From Rhodoferax aquaticus (GTDB taxonomy: Bacteria; Pseudomonadota; Gammaproteobacteria; Burkholderiales; Burkholderiaceae_C), in the NCBI RefSeq assembly GCF_006974105.1, contig NZ_CP036282.1, positions 2,728,001-2,792,000 of the forward strand: a stretch of DNA of 64,000 nucleotides, given 5' to 3'. The notes beneath the pieces are model-generated. The model saw nothing but the letters and a program-made list of their open reading frames with translations, did not search any database and was not told the origin of the DNA. This document shows positions 8,998 to 20,957 of the stretch, piece by piece; the first letter of the stretch is position 1, and each line of letters starts with the position of its first letter. A program made the position numbers and the translations under genes.

Positions 8998-9012
8998 GCA
9001 GAAACAGCAGAC

Positions 9013-9315
9013 TCACGTTCCACGTTTCAACAGGTACCGGTACACGAACCCTGGAAACGCAAACGTCAAGAACAGGGTGCCCGTAATCGCATAAAACTCC
9101 CAAGTCTGGGGAGCGATTTGACCCACACGGCGCTCCAACAATCGCCCAAACCCACCCGCCAAAAAGTAAAAAATCACCAACTCTAGCAGACGAATATGCA
9201 AAGCCTTTGGCTTTGAGAGCACAAACGCAAGCAAAAACCTGTTGGTAAAAAAAGGAAGGTTTGCTGCGACTAACGCCAACAGCACGACAAGGCTAACGAA
9301 CAAAGACGTAGTCAC
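9013..9315 (-). CDS. DUF2818 family membrane protein
   Basis: 100 residues with three hydrophobic stretches (about 4-28, 44-60 and 75-95) and a basic C-terminus (RYLLKRGT). This small inner-membrane family is characteristically found directly after nuoN in Burkholderiales, as here (39 bases downstream). The position suggests a link to complex I, but no function is known. Confidence 0.85.
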   Translation of the reverse strand: MTTSLFVSLVVLLALVAANLPFFTNRFLLAFVLSKPKALHIRLLELVIFYFLAGGFGRLLERRVGQIAPQTWEFYAITGTLFLTFAFPGFVYRYLLKRGT

Positions 9316-9354
9316 AACGTAAGAACACCCAAGGTAGCTGACTTTTGAACGGAG

Positions 9355-10842
9355 TTAAGTGCCCAGCATCTGAAGAACGGAATTCGCACACAAAGCCATC
9401 AGGGCGCCAGGAAGAACACCCAAGACCAATAGCAAGCCGCCATTGATTGACAAGGTAACGCGAACATCCATACCAGCAACCACTTGGGTCGCGGTAATGG
9501 GTGCGTCAAAGTACATCACCTTCACAATGCGCAAATAGTAGAACGCACCGATCAATGACATGATTACAGCGAACACCGCCAAGCCCAAGTAAACCGGCTG
9601 ACCTGACACGATCAGCGCTTGCAACACTGACAACTTGCCATAAAAACCGACCATAGGGGGAATGCCTGCCAAGGAAAACATACCTGCCGCCATAACACCA
9701 GCGTAAAGCGGACTACGTTGGTTGAGACCCGCCAAGTCAGCAATTTCTTCGCTCTCGAAACCCTCGCGTGATAGCAGCAGAACTACACCAAAGCATGCCA
9801 ATGTGGTCAAAACATAAGTGATCACATAGAACATGGCTGAGCTGTAAGCATTTGCAGCAGAGAAAATGTTTCCATTGACCACACCGGACAACAAACCAAG
9901 CAAGACAAAACCCATCTGTGAGATGGTGGAAAACGCCAACATGCGCTTGATATTGGTTTGAGCGATGGCAGCCAAATTACCGATGAATAAAGACCCGACC
10001 GCCAGCACCATCAGCATTTGCTGCCAATCCAACGCCATAGGCAACATACCTTCCACAAGCAGGCGCATAGTGATCGCGAATGCAGCAAGCTTAGGTGCCC
10101 CGCCAATCAATAGAGTTACAGCTGTCGGCGCTCCTTGGTAGACATCAGGAATCCACATATGGAAAGGAACCACGCCTAGCTTAAAGGCTAGACCAGCCAC
10201 GATAAACACTACACCAAACACCAGCACCTGATGGCGAATCTGACCAGAGGCAATCGCCTTGAAAACTTCATTGACGTCCAGCGAACCTGTCGCGCCATAC
10301 ATCATGGACATCCCATAGAGCAAGAATCCAGACGCCATTGCACCCAACACAAAATACTTCATCGCAGCTTCAGTGGCAGCAGCGTTATCCCTGCGCAGAG
10401 CCACCAATGCATAACTGGACAAAGTCAGTAGCTCCAAGCCCATATAGATAACCAGAAAATTATTCCCAGAAATCATCACGAACATGCCCAGCAAAGCAAA
10501 TAGGCTCAGCGTAAACAACTCCCCGCCGCGCAACATGTCTCGAGTTGCTGCGTAAGGGCGGCCGTACACCAAAGTAACCAATACCGCTACGGATGCAAAA
10601 CACTTGAGCCAATTCCCCATCGTGTCGCTGACGACCATATTGCCGAAGCCGTAGTAAGTAGCACCGCTACTTGCATAACTAGCCTGCACGACAGCAACCA
10701 CGAGCAACGTTAAAACCGTAACCGCGTAGGTTAGGCCCCGTTGTGGACTCTTAACCCACAAATCCATGATCGCTATGAAACACGCCATCACCAGCAAGAT
10801 GATTTCGGGAAAGGCAGTGAACCAACTGATTTTGTCAATCAT
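9355..10842 (-). CDS. nuoN: NADH-quinone oxidoreductase subunit N
   Basis: 495-residue antiporter-like membrane subunit of complex I, about 14 transmembrane helices. The proton-translocation core is recognisable in [20 protein letters not shown] (discontinuous helix region) and [16 protein letters not shown]. It takes part in proton pumping coupled to quinone reduction. It is the last of the 14 nuo genes; its start is 24 bases after the nuoM stop. Confidence 0.97.
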   Translation of the reverse strand: MIDKISWFTAFPEIILLVMACFIAIMDLWVKSPQRGLTYAVTVLTLLVVAVVQASYASSGATYYGFGNMVVSDTMGNWLKCFASVAVLVTLVYGRPYAATRDMLRGGELFTLSLFALLGMFVMISGNNFLVIYMGLELLTLSSYALVALRRDNAAATEAAMKYFVLGAMASGFLLYGMSMMYGATGSLDVNEVFKAIASGQIRHQVLVFGVVFIVAGLAFKLGVVPFHMWIPDVYQGAPTAVTLLIGGAPKLAAFAITMRLLVEGMLPMALDWQQMLMVLAVGSLFIGNLAAIAQTNIKRMLAFSTISQMGFVLLGLLSGVVNGNIFSAANAYSSAMFYVITYVLTTLACFGVVLLLSREGFESEEIADLAGLNQRSPLYAGVMAAGMFSLAGIPPMVGFYGKLSVLQALIVSGQPVYLGLAVFAVIMSLIGAFYYLRIVKVMYFDAPITATQVVAGMDVRVTLSINGGLLLVLGVLPGALMALCANSVLQMLGT

Positions 10843-10866
10843 CTTTCTTCTCTCAATTCAGTAGGA

Positions 10867-12342
10867 TCAGTTCAACTTGGAAACAGCGACGTGCTTCAAA
10901 AACTCGGCCACAGAAACGTCCATCACGTCAGTAAACGGTTTGGGGTAAATGCCCATACACAGTGTCGCGATTGCCAATAACGCTAACATCAGAAACTCTC
11001 GTGCATTGATATCCACAAGCGCCTTCACATCATCATTAGCAACTGGCCCGAGGTACACGCGCTTAAACATCCAAAGCGAATAGGCCGCACCGAAAATTAG
11101 GGCACTGGCTGCTGCCAAGCCAATCCAGAAATTAAACTTCACTGCGCCTAAGATCACCATCCATTCGCCCACGAATCCAGCGGTACCTGGCAGTCCACAA
11201 TTCGCCATCGCAAAGAACAGGGCAAAGGCCGCAAACTTAGGCATTGTGTTCACAACTCCGCCGTAGCTTGAGATGTCACGAGAATGTACGCGGTCATACA
11301 GCACGCCAATCGACAAAAACATGGCGGCAGAAACAAACCCGTGGGCAATCATTTGGGTAATACCACCAGCGACGCCTAATGCGTTGAAAATGAAGAAACC
11401 CAAGGTCACAAAACCCATATGAGCCACTGAAGAGTAAGCTACTAGCTTTTTCATATCTTGCTGGATCATGGCCACCAGTCCAACGTAGACGACTGCGATC
11501 AATGACAGCGCCACCATCAACCATGCCCACTCATGGGCTGCATCTGGTGCGATCGGCATGGAGAAACGTAAAAACCCATAGGCGCCAAGCTTCAACATAA
11601 TGGCGGCCAGAACGGCGGATCCACCTGTTGGAGCCTCCACGTGTACATCGGGCAACCATGTATGGACGGGCCACATAGGTACCTTGACCGCGAATGCAGC
11701 AAAGAACGCGAAGAACAACAATGTCTGGGCATTCATCGGCAATGGGAGGTCATGCCACACCGACAATTCAAAACTGCCACCAGACTTAGCGTACAGATAG
11801 ATCAATGCCACCAACATGAGCAGGGAGCCCAATAAGGTGTAAAGAAAAAACTTAAACGCTGCATAGATCTTGTTGGGTCCACCCCACACCCCAATAATGA
11901 GGTACATCGGAATCAGTGTCGCCTCAAAGAATACATAGAACAGCATTCCATCGAGGGCACAAAAAACACCGATCATGAGGCCACTCAGTATTAGGAATGC
12001 ACCCATGTACTGATTGACCCGCCGAGTAATGACTTCCCAACCTGCTATAACAACGATCACGTTAATGAAGGCAGTCAGCAGCACGAACCACAGCGAAATA
12101 CCATCCACTCCTAGATGGTAATTAATGTTGAAACGTTCAATCCATGGGACGTTTTCGACAAACTGCATCGCAGCGGTAGCGATTTCAAATTGCCCATACA
12201 AAGGCAGCGTTACCAAAAAACTTAGCAGCGCGCCTACCAAGGCGACCCACCGAACGACAGTTGCATGTTCATCACGCCCAACTACCAAGAGCAATATGCC
12301 AAAGGCGATCGGCATCCAAATTGCAAGGCTCAACAAACCCAT
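10867..12342 (-). CDS. nuoM: NADH-quinone oxidoreductase subunit M
   Basis: 491-residue antiporter-like subunit with about 14 membrane helices. Conserved signatures are YHLGVDGISLWFVLLTAF near the N-terminus, VPMWPVHTWLPDVHVEAPTG in the broken helix, and DMKKLVAYSSVAHMGFVTLG. Part of the distal proton-pumping arm. The order nuoL-M-N is the standard one, with short 12- and 24-base spacers. Confidence 0.97.
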   Translation of the reverse strand: MGLLSLAIWMPIAFGILLLVVGRDEHATVVRWVALVGALLSFLVTLPLYGQFEIATAAMQFVENVPWIERFNINYHLGVDGISLWFVLLTAFINVIVVIAGWEVITRRVNQYMGAFLILSGLMIGVFCALDGMLFYVFFEATLIPMYLIIGVWGGPNKIYAAFKFFLYTLLGSLLMLVALIYLYAKSGGSFELSVWHDLPLPMNAQTLLFFAFFAAFAVKVPMWPVHTWLPDVHVEAPTGGSAVLAAIMLKLGAYGFLRFSMPIAPDAAHEWAWLMVALSLIAVVYVGLVAMIQQDMKKLVAYSSVAHMGFVTLGFFIFNALGVAGGITQMIAHGFVSAAMFLSIGVLYDRVHSRDISSYGGVVNTMPKFAAFALFFAMANCGLPGTAGFVGEWMVILGAVKFNFWIGLAAASALIFGAAYSLWMFKRVYLGPVANDDVKALVDINAREFLMLALLAIATLCMGIYPKPFTDVMDVSVAEFLKHVAVSKLN

Positions 12343-12354
12343 ATTCCAATACTC

Positions 12355-14379
12355 CTACTTGAGCCAAACAAAATACGTCATCAAAACAAAGATTCCCAGA
12401 ATCATTGCCAAGGCGTAGTGATATAGGTAACCACTCTGCGCGAACCGTACAACCCCAGACACACGAGACACCAGCTTCCACGACCCATTGACAACTCCTC
12501 CATCAATGAGTTTTTGGTCACCAAATTTCCACAACACGCTGCCTAGGCCTCTGGCGCCCTTTGCCAAAAGGTTTTCATTGATCCAATCCAGGTAGTACTT
12601 GTTCTCGAGCAAATTGAAGATGGGCATTGCCATGCGCTTGATCGCTGCAGGTACAGCTGGATTGATCATGTACATGTAATAAGAGGTCGCAACACCGGCC
12701 ACAGCAAGCCAAAACGGCAAGGTACTCAGCGCATGGATAGCCATTGCGATAGCTCCGTGGAAGGCCTGGCCCAACTCCTCCATAGCGGCATGTTTCTCGT
12801 GATCTACAAAGATGGCGTCTTTGAGAAATTCACCGAACAGCATGGAGTCAATGGTTAAAAACCCGATTAGCACAGAAGGAATGGCCAGCAAGACCAAAGG
12901 CAAAGTTACAACCCATGGGGATTCATGTGGCTTGTGCTCCCCATGGCTGGAGTGCCCATGGTCCGAGTGGTCATGGTCGTGCGCGTCAGGGTTCTGGTCG
13001 TATCGCTCTTTGCCATGGAAAACCAAAAAGTACATCCGAAACGAATAGAAGGCAGTAACAAATACCCCCGCCAGCACGGCAAATGAGGCGAATCCAGCGG
13101 CTGGTAAATGGCTCTCATGGACTGCTTCGATAATGCTATCTTTAGAGTAAAAGCCAGAAAAAAGAGGCGTTCCAATCAGCGCTAGCGACCCCAACAGTGA
13201 GGTAACCCATGTGATCGGCATGTACTTACGAAGTCCGCCCATCCAGCGTATGTCTTGGTTGTGGTGGACTCCCATGATCACTGAACCTGCCGCCAAGAAT
13301 AGCAACGCCTTGAAGAACGCATGGGTCATCAAATGGAACACTGCCACTGAATATGCAGATGCCCCCAAGGCTACCGTCATATAGCCCAGCTGTGAAAGGG
13401 TGGAATATGCCACCACGCGTTTTATGTCGTTTTGAATAATGCCCAAGAAGCCCATGAACAAGGCCGTAATGGCACCGATGACCAAAACAAAGTTAAGTGC
13501 GGTATCACTCAATTCAAACAATGGCGACATGCGTGACACCATAAATATTCCCGCAGTTACCATGGTTGCGGCATGGATCAGTGCCGATATCGGAGTCGGG
13601 CCTTCCATAGAATCAGGCAACCATACATGCAGTGGAAACTGTGCAGATTTCCCCATTGCACCAATGAAGAGACAAATACAAATCACTGTCACCAACAGCC
13701 AATCCGTGCCAGGGAAGACAGTTGCAGACAGCTCTGCAGACTTTCCAAAAATCTCTGTGTAGTTTAGGCTGCCTGTGTATGCAACGAGAAGCCCAATTCC
13801 CAAGATAAACCCAAAATCACCAACACGATTCACCAAAAACGCTTTCATATTCGCGAAAATGGCCGTGGGCTTATTGAACCAAAAGCCGATCAGCAAATAG
13901 GAAACCAACCCTACAGCCTCCCAACCAAAAAACAACTGAAGCAAGTTATTGCTCATGACTAACATAAGCATTGAAAACGTAAACAGTGAAATATAGGCGA
14001 AGAAACGGTTGTAACCGGCATCTTCATCCATATACCCAATGGTGTAGACATGAACCATGAGTGAGACAAAAGTCACCACACACATCATCATGGCAGTCAG
14101 CCCATCCACCATGAAACCTACTTCCATCTTGATTCCGCCAACCACCATCCACGTATAAAGGGTCTCGTTAAACCGAGCGCCATCTATAGCAACGGAATAC
14201 AGTGTCATTGCGGACAACACGAAGGCGATGAAAACTCCCAAAATGGTAAGGGAGTGGCATAGACGTCGTCCGAAGTGATTGCCACCAAACTTTGTACCAA
14301 AAACACCCGCAAAAAGGGCACCCAGTAAGGGCGCCATGGGAACAGCCAATAGAGTGGAAGAGGAAAGGGTTTGACTCAT
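12355..14379 (-). CDS. nuoL: NADH-quinone oxidoreductase subunit L
   Basis: 674-residue distal antiporter-like subunit with a long C-terminal lateral helix region. Typical motifs are FFGWEAVGLVSYLLIGFW, HVWLPDSMEGPTPISALIHAATMV and DIKRVVAYSTLSQLGYM (given in parts). A His/Asp-rich cytoplasmic loop (DAHDHDHSDHGHSSHGEHK) near residues 460-480 is striking and could bind metal, though such loops recur in related NuoL proteins. The start at 14379 (MSQTLSS) is preferred to 14463, which would lie inside nuoK; it lies 4 bases after the nuoK stop. Confidence 0.96.
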   Translation of the reverse strand: MSQTLSSSTLLAVPMAPLLGALFAGVFGTKFGGNHFGRRLCHSLTILGVFIAFVLSAMTLYSVAIDGARFNETLYTWMVVGGIKMEVGFMVDGLTAMMMCVVTFVSLMVHVYTIGYMDEDAGYNRFFAYISLFTFSMLMLVMSNNLLQLFFGWEAVGLVSYLLIGFWFNKPTAIFANMKAFLVNRVGDFGFILGIGLLVAYTGSLNYTEIFGKSAELSATVFPGTDWLLVTVICICLFIGAMGKSAQFPLHVWLPDSMEGPTPISALIHAATMVTAGIFMVSRMSPLFELSDTALNFVLVIGAITALFMGFLGIIQNDIKRVVAYSTLSQLGYMTVALGASAYSVAVFHLMTHAFFKALLFLAAGSVIMGVHHNQDIRWMGGLRKYMPITWVTSLLGSLALIGTPLFSGFYSKDSIIEAVHESHLPAAGFASFAVLAGVFVTAFYSFRMYFLVFHGKERYDQNPDAHDHDHSDHGHSSHGEHKPHESPWVVTLPLVLLAIPSVLIGFLTIDSMLFGEFLKDAIFVDHEKHAAMEELGQAFHGAIAMAIHALSTLPFWLAVAGVATSYYMYMINPAVPAAIKRMAMPIFNLLENKYYLDWINENLLAKGARGLGSVLWKFGDQKLIDGGVVNGSWKLVSRVSGVVRFAQSGYLYHYALAMILGIFVLMTYFVWLK

Positions 14380-14383
14380 GTGA

Positions 14384-14692
14384 TTAACCCTTAAGCGTAT
14401 TGAGTTCGTCCACGCTAATGCTGGACTTATTTCTAAATAGGAGCACCAGAATTGCCAATCCAATTGCGGATTCAGCTGCAGCGACCGTCAATATGAAGAA
14501 CACAAAAATCTGCCCATGCATGTCATTGAGGTAATGGGAAAACGCTATGAAGTTCGTGTTCACCGCCAGTAACATGAGCTCGATAGCCATTAGTAATACG
14601 ATGAGGTTGCGCCGGTTTAAGAAAATACCAACGACTGAAAGTGCAAACAGCATTGCACCCAAAGACAAAAAGTGGCCTAGTGTTAATGTCAT
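14384..14692 (-). CDS. nuoK: NADH-quinone oxidoreductase subunit K
   Basis: 102 residues, three transmembrane helices, the standard NuoK size. The conserved membrane glutamates are seen in the stretch [16 protein letters not shown] (helix 2) and [15 protein letters not shown] (helix 3). Its ATG overlaps the nuoJ stop by four bases (ATGA), indicating translational coupling. Confidence 0.97.
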   Translation of the reverse strand: MTLTLGHFLSLGAMLFALSVVGIFLNRRNLIVLLMAIELMLLAVNTNFIAFSHYLNDMHGQIFVFFILTVAAAESAIGLAILVLLFRNKSSISVDELNTLKG

Positions 14693-15330
14693 GATTTGGT
14701 CCCAGCGCCTTCAGCCATGTTTTCAGATTCGGGCGCTATTTTTGTAGCAGACATTTTGACCACAGTCATGCGGTCCTTCGACCGTACACGAACTTGGTCA
14801 CCTGGATTAACGTACTTGCTATCTTTCCGCGCTCGTAGAGTAAGAGCGATAGCAGCAATCATTGCAACCAAAAGAATAGCGGCGGCAACTTCAAGCGGAT
14901 ACACATACTCGGTGAACAACAAAATTCCGAGTTGTTTTGTATTTGGTAGATTGGTTACTTCTGGACTCGGGGCAACATCCGCAACCCTAAAGCCACCCAT
15001 TAATACAGCCGTCATCTCTAAAGCGATCACGACGCCAATCAACGCAGCCAGGGGAAAGTGCCGCCAAAAGCCAATGCGCAAGTTCTCGACGTTGATGTCC
15101 ATCATCATGACAACGAACAAGAACAGAACCATGACTGCCCCCACATACACAAGTACCAATGTAATGGAGAGAAACTCTGCCTTTAACAGCATCCAAATCA
15201 TGGCTGCTTGAAAGAACGTGAGAACCAGAAAGAGCGCTGCGTGCACAGGGTTACGGGCCGTAATAACCCTAAATGCAGCTAAGAGCAGTACGGTCGAAAA
15301 GATATAAAACAGGCCAGTGGTGACATTCAT
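14689..15330 (-). CDS. nuoJ: NADH-quinone oxidoreductase subunit J
   Basis: 213 residues with five predicted membrane helices and a charged C-terminal tail. The family stretch [19 protein letters not shown] and [19 protein letters not shown] identify it. The start at 15330 (MNVTTGLF) is chosen over 15393, which would run into nuoI. It sits between nuoI (25-base gap) and nuoK (4-base overlap). Confidence 0.96.
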   Translation of the reverse strand: MNVTTGLFYIFSTVLLLAAFRVITARNPVHAALFLVLTFFQAAMIWMLLKAEFLSITLVLVYVGAVMVLFLFVVMMMDINVENLRIGFWRHFPLAALIGVVIALEMTAVLMGGFRVADVAPSPEVTNLPNTKQLGILLFTEYVYPLEVAAAILLVAMIAAIALTLRARKDSKYVNPGDQVRVRSKDRMTVVKMSATKIAPESENMAEGAGTKS

Positions 15331-15355
15331 AACTAAAGCTCTTTTCTCGACTGCA

Positions 15356-15877
15356 TCAGCGGTATTTGGCATCAGCCAATTTGTTGGCCGCAATTTCGGA
15401 TTCGTACTTATCCCCTACAGCCAGCAACATCTCTTTTGTGAAGTACAGGTCCCCTCTCTTTTCACCGTGATACTCCAAAATATGAGTTTCGACAATAGAG
15501 TCAACGGGGCAGCTCTCCTCGCAGAAGCCGCAAAAAATACACTTCGTCAGGTCAATGTCGTACCGTGTTGTACGACGAGAACCATCCGCCCTGACGTCCG
15601 ATTCAATCGTAATTGCCATCGCCGGACATACGGCTTCGCAGAGCTTACATGCAATACAACGTTCTTCCCCATTTTCATACCTGCGTAGAGCATGCAAGCC
15701 ACGGAAACGCGGTGATAGTGGGGTTTTTTCTTCTGGAAACTGAACAGTGACTTTGCGTCTAAAGGCATAGCGCCCCGTCAACGCAAGTCCCTTGAACAAC
15801 TCAAGCAACAAAAAACTATATAAAAAATCTTTAATGGAAAAGGCGCTACGCGCGCGTGCAGGAGCGTTCAATGACAT
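15356..15877 (-). CDS. nuoI: NADH-quinone oxidoreductase subunit I
   Basis: 173-residue peripheral iron-sulfur subunit. Two tetranuclear cluster motifs are intact: [12 protein letters not shown] and [12 protein letters not shown] (clusters N6a and N6b), which pass electrons towards N2 and quinone. The amphipathic N-terminus that lies on the membrane is visible (residues 15-40). Next to nuoH with 9 bases between. Confidence 0.98.
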   Translation of the reverse strand: MSLNAPARARSAFSIKDFLYSFLLLELFKGLALTGRYAFRRKVTVQFPEEKTPLSPRFRGLHALRRYENGEERCIACKLCEAVCPAMAITIESDVRADGSRRTTRYDIDLTKCIFCGFCEESCPVDSIVETHILEYHGEKRGDLYFTKEMLLAVGDKYESEIAANKLADAKYR

Positions 15878-15886
15878 AGCAAGCTC

Positions 15887-16963
15887 CTATTTCCAAATAT
15901 TAAAAGATGTTTGCATCCAAGCACCTACCACTACTAGCCAAAACAACATCACAGGGATAAAGACTTTCCATCCCAAGCGCATGATTTGGTCATAGCGGAA
16001 CCTAGGAAATGTTGCACGCACCCAGATAAACAGGCTAACCACAAAGCATGTCTTCAGTCCGAGCCAAATCCAGCCAGGTATCCAATCCAAGAAGGCAACC
16101 GGTGATAACCATCCACCCAAAAACATCAGTGCAGCAAGAATCGAGATCAGCCACATATTTGCATACTCTGCTAAGTAAAACATGGCATAGGACATGCCTG
16201 AGTACTCAACCATATGTCCGGCAACAATCTCCGCCTCGCCCTCGACTACGTCAAAAGGATGCCGGTTAGTTTCCGCCATACCCGATATCACGTAGACAAC
16301 GAACACTGGCAATAAAGGCAACCAGTTCCAAGAAGCAAACCCCAGTCCTTGATCCGCAAAATAGCCCTTGCCTTGACCCTGCACTATCTCAGTGAGGTTC
16401 ATGCTGCCTGAAACCATCAACACGATAACCAAGCAAAATCCCATGGCAATTTCATAGCTAACCATCTGAGCCGACGCACGCAACGCCCCCAGAAATGCGT
16501 ACTTCGAGTTGGAAGCCCATCCTGCAATGACGACACCATAGACCTCCATGGAGGTGATCGCCATTATGAATAGCAGTCCAGCGTTAATGTTGCCCAAGGC
16601 AACATCCGGGCCAAATGGAACAACCGCCCAAGCGGCCATCGCAGGCATGATCGTCAAAATCGGACCAATAAAGAACAATGCACGATTGGCAGCCGTTGGT
16701 ACCAGTATTTCTTTCGTCAACAGTTTCAATGCATCAGCAATGGGCTGCAAAAGGCCCCAAGGACCGACACGATTTGGCCCCACTCGCACCTGCATCCAAC
16801 CTAAGAACTTACGCTCCCAGAGGGTCAGATAAGCAACAGCTCCCATCAATGGAAGCACCACAACAACTATTTTTAATAGTGTCCAAAATATGGGCCACGC
16901 TAAGGACTGCCACCAAGCGCTTTCGAACAAGCCCAAACCAGCAGCAAAAACTGCGTCAATCAT
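15887..16963 (-). CDS. nuoH: NADH-quinone oxidoreductase subunit H
   Basis: 358-residue membrane subunit forming the quinone chamber. Diagnostic motifs are [35 protein letters not shown], and [19 protein letters not shown]. About eight transmembrane helices. Its start overlaps the nuoG stop by four bases. Confidence 0.98.
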   Translation of the reverse strand: MIDAVFAAGLGLFESAWWQSLAWPIFWTLLKIVVVVLPLMGAVAYLTLWERKFLGWMQVRVGPNRVGPWGLLQPIADALKLLTKEILVPTAANRALFFIGPILTIMPAMAAWAVVPFGPDVALGNINAGLLFIMAITSMEVYGVVIAGWASNSKYAFLGALRASAQMVSYEIAMGFCLVIVLMVSGSMNLTEIVQGQGKGYFADQGLGFASWNWLPLLPVFVVYVISGMAETNRHPFDVVEGEAEIVAGHMVEYSGMSYAMFYLAEYANMWLISILAALMFLGGWLSPVAFLDWIPGWIWLGLKTCFVVSLFIWVRATFPRFRYDQIMRLGWKVFIPVMLFWLVVVGAWMQTSFNIWK

Positions 16964-19104
16964 GCTGCAACTCCCTTAACTGAAGCCACAGAAGAAACTC
17001 CAACAGCGTCAGCGGTACGTTGAAGTGAATCCGCACGACGCACTAACCCATCGAGTTGATAGATATTGGCGACGACAGGTTCAACTGCACTCGGTATGAG
17101 GTCAACTTCAGCAAAACAGGAGTTATCAAGTCGGCTTGATGACAAAACACTTTCTGCTTCAGGACCTGATTCAGTCAACGCTGCCAAGATTGCCTGCGAT
17201 GACTGATAGTCAAAACCATCTAAGCCGAGCATCGTGCCAATAACCCGCAATACCTTCCACGCGGGCCGCGCTTCACCGAGCGGCTTAACTACCGCGTGGA
17301 AGCTTTGGACACGACCTTCCGCGTTTACATAGGATCCTGAGGTTTCAGTAAAAGGCGCGATCGGCAAAAGCACGTCGCTGAACTCTGTGTTTGTCTTAAA
17401 TGGACTCAGTGTGACCACCATCTTTGCTTTAGCCAAGGCCGTAGCAGAAGACGAGCCAGCAGCTGAATCAAAAACCGGTTCTGTGTTGACAAGCAATGCT
17501 GCCTGCAGGCCACCCGCCAGCATTTGTGCCGCATTCAATCCATTTGACTGAGGTTTCGCCCCCACCAACTGAGCGCCAACGGTATTGGCTGCTTCTGTCA
17601 AAAAGCCTACGGTGGATCCCGTATGTTGCGCAATCCAATTAGCCAGTGTCAAAATACTGGACGACTTAGCATGGTGGGCGGCTCCATTCCCTAGCAGGAT
17701 GGCCTTGCGTTCACCGCTGAGCAGAGACCTTGCCATGTTGGTCAGTGTAGGCGTTGTCTCTGCAGTTACGGGTGGCAAAAGACCCAATTCAGCCGCAATA
17801 GCAGCCGCTAGACCAGCCATCGCATTGACCCAAGCATCGGAAGCAATGCTGGCACTATGTCGTACAGGAATTGCCCAATCTGAACTGCCTGAACCAATGA
17901 CATTCAGTTCACAACCAGCTTTAGCCGCTTGACGAATTCGCTGGGCGAATAGCGGGTGGTCTTTTCGAAGATTTGAGCCGACTACCAGCACGCGCTGCAA
18001 TGTTGACAACGATGCAATCGTTCGCCCAAGGTAACGAACCGCAGTTGTAGTTTCAAACGCTGCATTGCGATGACGATAGTCAACACTATCACTACCAAGC
18101 TTTCGAACGAGTTGCGTTGCAAGGTGCAGCTCTTCAACGGTACAGTGGGGACTTACCAGTGCACCGAAAGCGTTTGCACCGTCCTTGGAGATAACATCCT
18201 TGATACCATTTGCGATGTACTCAAGGGCAGTCTGCCAATCAACGGCATGCCATAAGCCACCCTGCTTAAGCATCGGAGAGGTCAAACGATCAGGACTACT
18301 CAGTGCCTCGTATGAGAAACGATCACGATCCGCAATCCAACACTCATTGACTTCTTCATTCTCCAACGGAACAACCCGCATAACTTTGTTGTTCTTAACC
18401 TGGACAATCAAATTAGCACCCGTGGAGTCATGCGGACTAATGGACTTCCTTCTAGACAGTTCCCAAGTGCGGGCGCTGTAACGAAACGGCTTGCTCGTCA
18501 GGGCACCAACTGGGCAGATATCAATCATGTTGCCCGACAACTCGGACTCAATCGCACTGCCGACAAATGTTTCAATTTCGGCGTGCTCGCCACGATGCGA
18601 CATACCCAGTTCCATGACGCCAGCGACTTCCTGTCCAAAGCGTACACAACGCGTGCAATGAATGCAGCGGCTCATCTCCTCCATAGAGATCAATGGACCC
18701 ACGTCCTTAACAGGAACGACCCGCTTTTCTTCTTCGTAGCGAGAATGCGAACCACCATAACCAACCGCTAAATCCTGAAGCTGGCATTCACCGCCTTGGT
18801 CACAAATAGGGCAATCCAACGGGTGGTTGATCAGCAAAAACTCCATGACCGACTTTTGCGCCTTAATGGCTTTGTCGCTTTTGGTACGGACAATCATCCC
18901 TTGTGTCACAGGCGTAGCACATGCAGGCATGGGCTTAGGCATCTTCTCCACATCCACTAAGCACATACGGCAGTTCGCCGCGATGCTGAGTTTTTTGTGG
19001 TAACAAAAATGGGGAATGTAGGTGCCTGCTTTCTCAGCTGCATGCATGACCATGCTGCCTTCAGCTACATCTACTTTCTTTCCGTCGAGTTCAATTTCAA
19101 TCAT
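16960..19104 (-). CDS. nuoG: NADH-quinone oxidoreductase subunit G
   Basis: 714-residue peripheral subunit. The N-terminal ferredoxin-like domain carries the binuclear cluster cysteines ([17 protein letters not shown], later CATPV), then the His-Cys3 cluster motif ([18 protein letters not shown]) and a CIHCTRC tetranuclear motif. The rest is a molybdopterin-oxidoreductase-like domain without its cofactor. Shorter than the E. coli protein (about 900), which is normal for betaproteobacterial forms. Confidence 0.97.
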   Translation of the reverse strand: MIEIELDGKKVDVAEGSMVMHAAEKAGTYIPHFCYHKKLSIAANCRMCLVDVEKMPKPMPACATPVTQGMIVRTKSDKAIKAQKSVMEFLLINHPLDCPICDQGGECQLQDLAVGYGGSHSRYEEEKRVVPVKDVGPLISMEEMSRCIHCTRCVRFGQEVAGVMELGMSHRGEHAEIETFVGSAIESELSGNMIDICPVGALTSKPFRYSARTWELSRRKSISPHDSTGANLIVQVKNNKVMRVVPLENEEVNECWIADRDRFSYEALSSPDRLTSPMLKQGGLWHAVDWQTALEYIANGIKDVISKDGANAFGALVSPHCTVEELHLATQLVRKLGSDSVDYRHRNAAFETTTAVRYLGRTIASLSTLQRVLVVGSNLRKDHPLFAQRIRQAAKAGCELNVIGSGSSDWAIPVRHSASIASDAWVNAMAGLAAAIAAELGLLPPVTAETTPTLTNMARSLLSGERKAILLGNGAAHHAKSSSILTLANWIAQHTGSTVGFLTEAANTVGAQLVGAKPQSNGLNAAQMLAGGLQAALLVNTEPVFDSAAGSSSATALAKAKMVVTLSPFKTNTEFSDVLLPIAPFTETSGSYVNAEGRVQSFHAVVKPLGEARPAWKVLRVIGTMLGLDGFDYQSSQAILAALTESGPEAESVLSSSRLDNSCFAEVDLIPSAVEPVVANIYQLDGLVRRADSLQRTADAVGVSSVASVKGVAA

Positions 19105-19116
19105 CTTGGGACTCGT

Positions 19117-20469
19117 TCAATCGTAGGCCGGAACCGCACAGCTTTTGTGCTCAATGTGGTGCTCAAATTCATGCCTGAAATGCTTAATCATTGCCCGCAC
19201 TGGCATCGCAGCAGCGTCACCCAGCGCGCAAATAGTTCTGCCTTGGATGTTTTCTGCAACGTTGTCTAACAGGTCCATGTCACTTGGACGCCCTTGGCCA
19301 TTTTCGATACGGTCAACCATTCGAGACAGCCACCCAGTTCCCTCTCGGCACGGTGTGCATTGCCCGCACGATTCATGCATATAGAAGTAGCTCAGGCGCT
19401 GCAAACTCTTGACCATGCACCGTGTATCGTCCAAAACAATCACAGCACCTGAGCCCAGCATAGAACCTGCCTTAGCTATGGAATCGTAGTCCATAGTGCA
19501 CTCCATGATCACAGATGCCGGTAGGATGGGTGAGGATGATCCGCCAGGAATAACAGCCTTCAGGGTACTGCCCTTACGGACGCCGCCAGCCAGTTCAAGC
19601 AACTTAGAAAATGGCGTCCCCATGGGAATCTCATAATTACCCGGACGCTCAACATCTCCACTGACCGAGTAGATCTTGGTGCCGCCATTGTTAGGTTTTC
19701 CGCACTCCAGATACGCAGCACCGCCGTTCCGAATGATCCACGGAACCGCCGCAAAGGTTTCCGTGTTGTTGATCGTTGTGGGTTTGCCATAGAGCCCAAA
19801 GCTAGCCGGGAATGGTGGCTTGAATCTGGGTTGTCCCTTCTTACCTTCTAGGGATTCCAACAGTGCTGTTTCCTCCCCACAAATATAGGCCCCAAACCCA
19901 TGTGCTGCGTGCAACTGGAAACTGAAAGAACTTCCCAAGATTTTGTCGCCAAGCAAGCCTGCAGCACGAGCCTCCAGAAGTGCTGACTCAAAGCGATCGT
20001 AGGCGGAAAATATCTCACCATGGATATAGTTGTAACCAACCGAAATGCCCATAGCATAGGCGGCGATTGCCATACCTTCAATCACGATGTGCGGATTGAA
20101 CTGCAAAATATCTCTGTCTTTGCATGTACCTGGCTCTCCCTCATCGGAGTTACAGACCAGATACTTTTGCCCGGGGAACTGGCGGGGCATAAAGCTCCAC
20201 TTCAATCCCGTCGGAAAGCCCGCTCCACCACGCCCACGTAACGCAGACTCTTTGACCGTGGCTATCACCTGGTCCTGAGTAAGACCTTCTCCACCATCGG
20301 CAGCCAGAATCTTGCGCAGCGCTTGATATCCACCACGAGCCACATAGTCACTCAGACTCCAATTGCTTCCATCAAGACCAGCAAAGATCTGCGGATTGAT
20401 ATGGCGATCGTGAAAGCAAGTTTCCAATCCTGATGCCGTGAACTGGGACAAAACGTTCAGCGCGTTCAT
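19117..20469 (-). CDS. nuoF: NADH-quinone oxidoreductase subunit F
   Basis: 450-residue NADH-binding flavoprotein. Visible are the FMN/NADH glycine-rich motif [13 protein letters not shown], the loop [15 protein letters not shown], and the N3 cluster cysteines in [12 protein letters not shown] plus the later TICALGDA. It accepts electrons from NADH. Its start overlaps nuoE by four bases. Confidence 0.98.
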   Translation of the reverse strand: MNALNVLSQFTASGLETCFHDRHINPQIFAGLDGSNWSLSDYVARGGYQALRKILAADGGEGLTQDQVIATVKESALRGRGGAGFPTGLKWSFMPRQFPGQKYLVCNSDEGEPGTCKDRDILQFNPHIVIEGMAIAAYAMGISVGYNYIHGEIFSAYDRFESALLEARAAGLLGDKILGSSFSFQLHAAHGFGAYICGEETALLESLEGKKGQPRFKPPFPASFGLYGKPTTINNTETFAAVPWIIRNGGAAYLECGKPNNGGTKIYSVSGDVERPGNYEIPMGTPFSKLLELAGGVRKGSTLKAVIPGGSSSPILPASVIMECTMDYDSIAKAGSMLGSGAVIVLDDTRCMVKSLQRLSYFYMHESCGQCTPCREGTGWLSRMVDRIENGQGRPSDMDLLDNVAENIQGRTICALGDAAAMPVRAMIKHFRHEFEHHIEHKSCAVPAYD

Positions 20470-20957
20470 TGGGCATCTCCGGCTGTACGCAAACCTTCAA
20501 TCAATTGATCCAACTTGTCGTTGGTCATAAAACTACACATATGCCTGTCATTGACTAGCATCACTGGAGAGTCAGCACAGGCACCCAAGCACTCGCTTTG
20601 CTGAAGCGTAAAGAATCCATCGGAAGTCGTTTGGCCCATCTTCACGCCCAACTTCTGCTCCAGAAAATGCAGGGCTTTAGACCCATCACGCAGTTGGCAC
20701 GGCAGATTGGTGCACACATTCAACTTGTACTTGCCGACAGGCTTCTGGTTGTACATGTTGTAGAAGGTCGTAACTTCATGCACCGCCATGCTGGGCATGC
20801 CGAGATAGAGCGCTATTTCCGTTTCGCTGTCAGTACTGACGTAGCCGTACTCTTGCTGAACAATGGCCAGGCATGCCATGACGGCTGACTGACTTTGCTC
20901 CGCGGGGTACTTTGCAACTTCTACGGCAAAGCGTGCTTTGATGGCGTCAGAGATCAT
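20466..20957 (-). CDS. nuoE: NADH-quinone oxidoreductase subunit E
   Basis: 163-residue thioredoxin-fold subunit carrying cluster N1a. The four ligands are in CTNLPC and CLGAC. The N-terminal helical part ([20 protein letters not shown]) is typical. Coupled to nuoD and nuoF by four-base overlaps on both sides. Confidence 0.97.
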   Translation of the reverse strand: MISDAIKARFAVEVAKYPAEQSQSAVMACLAIVQQEYGYVSTDSETEIALYLGMPSMAVHEVTTFYNMYNQKPVGKYKLNVCTNLPCQLRDGSKALHFLEQKLGVKMGQTTSDGFFTLQQSECLGACADSPVMLVNDRHMCSFMTNDKLDQLIEGLRTAGDAQ

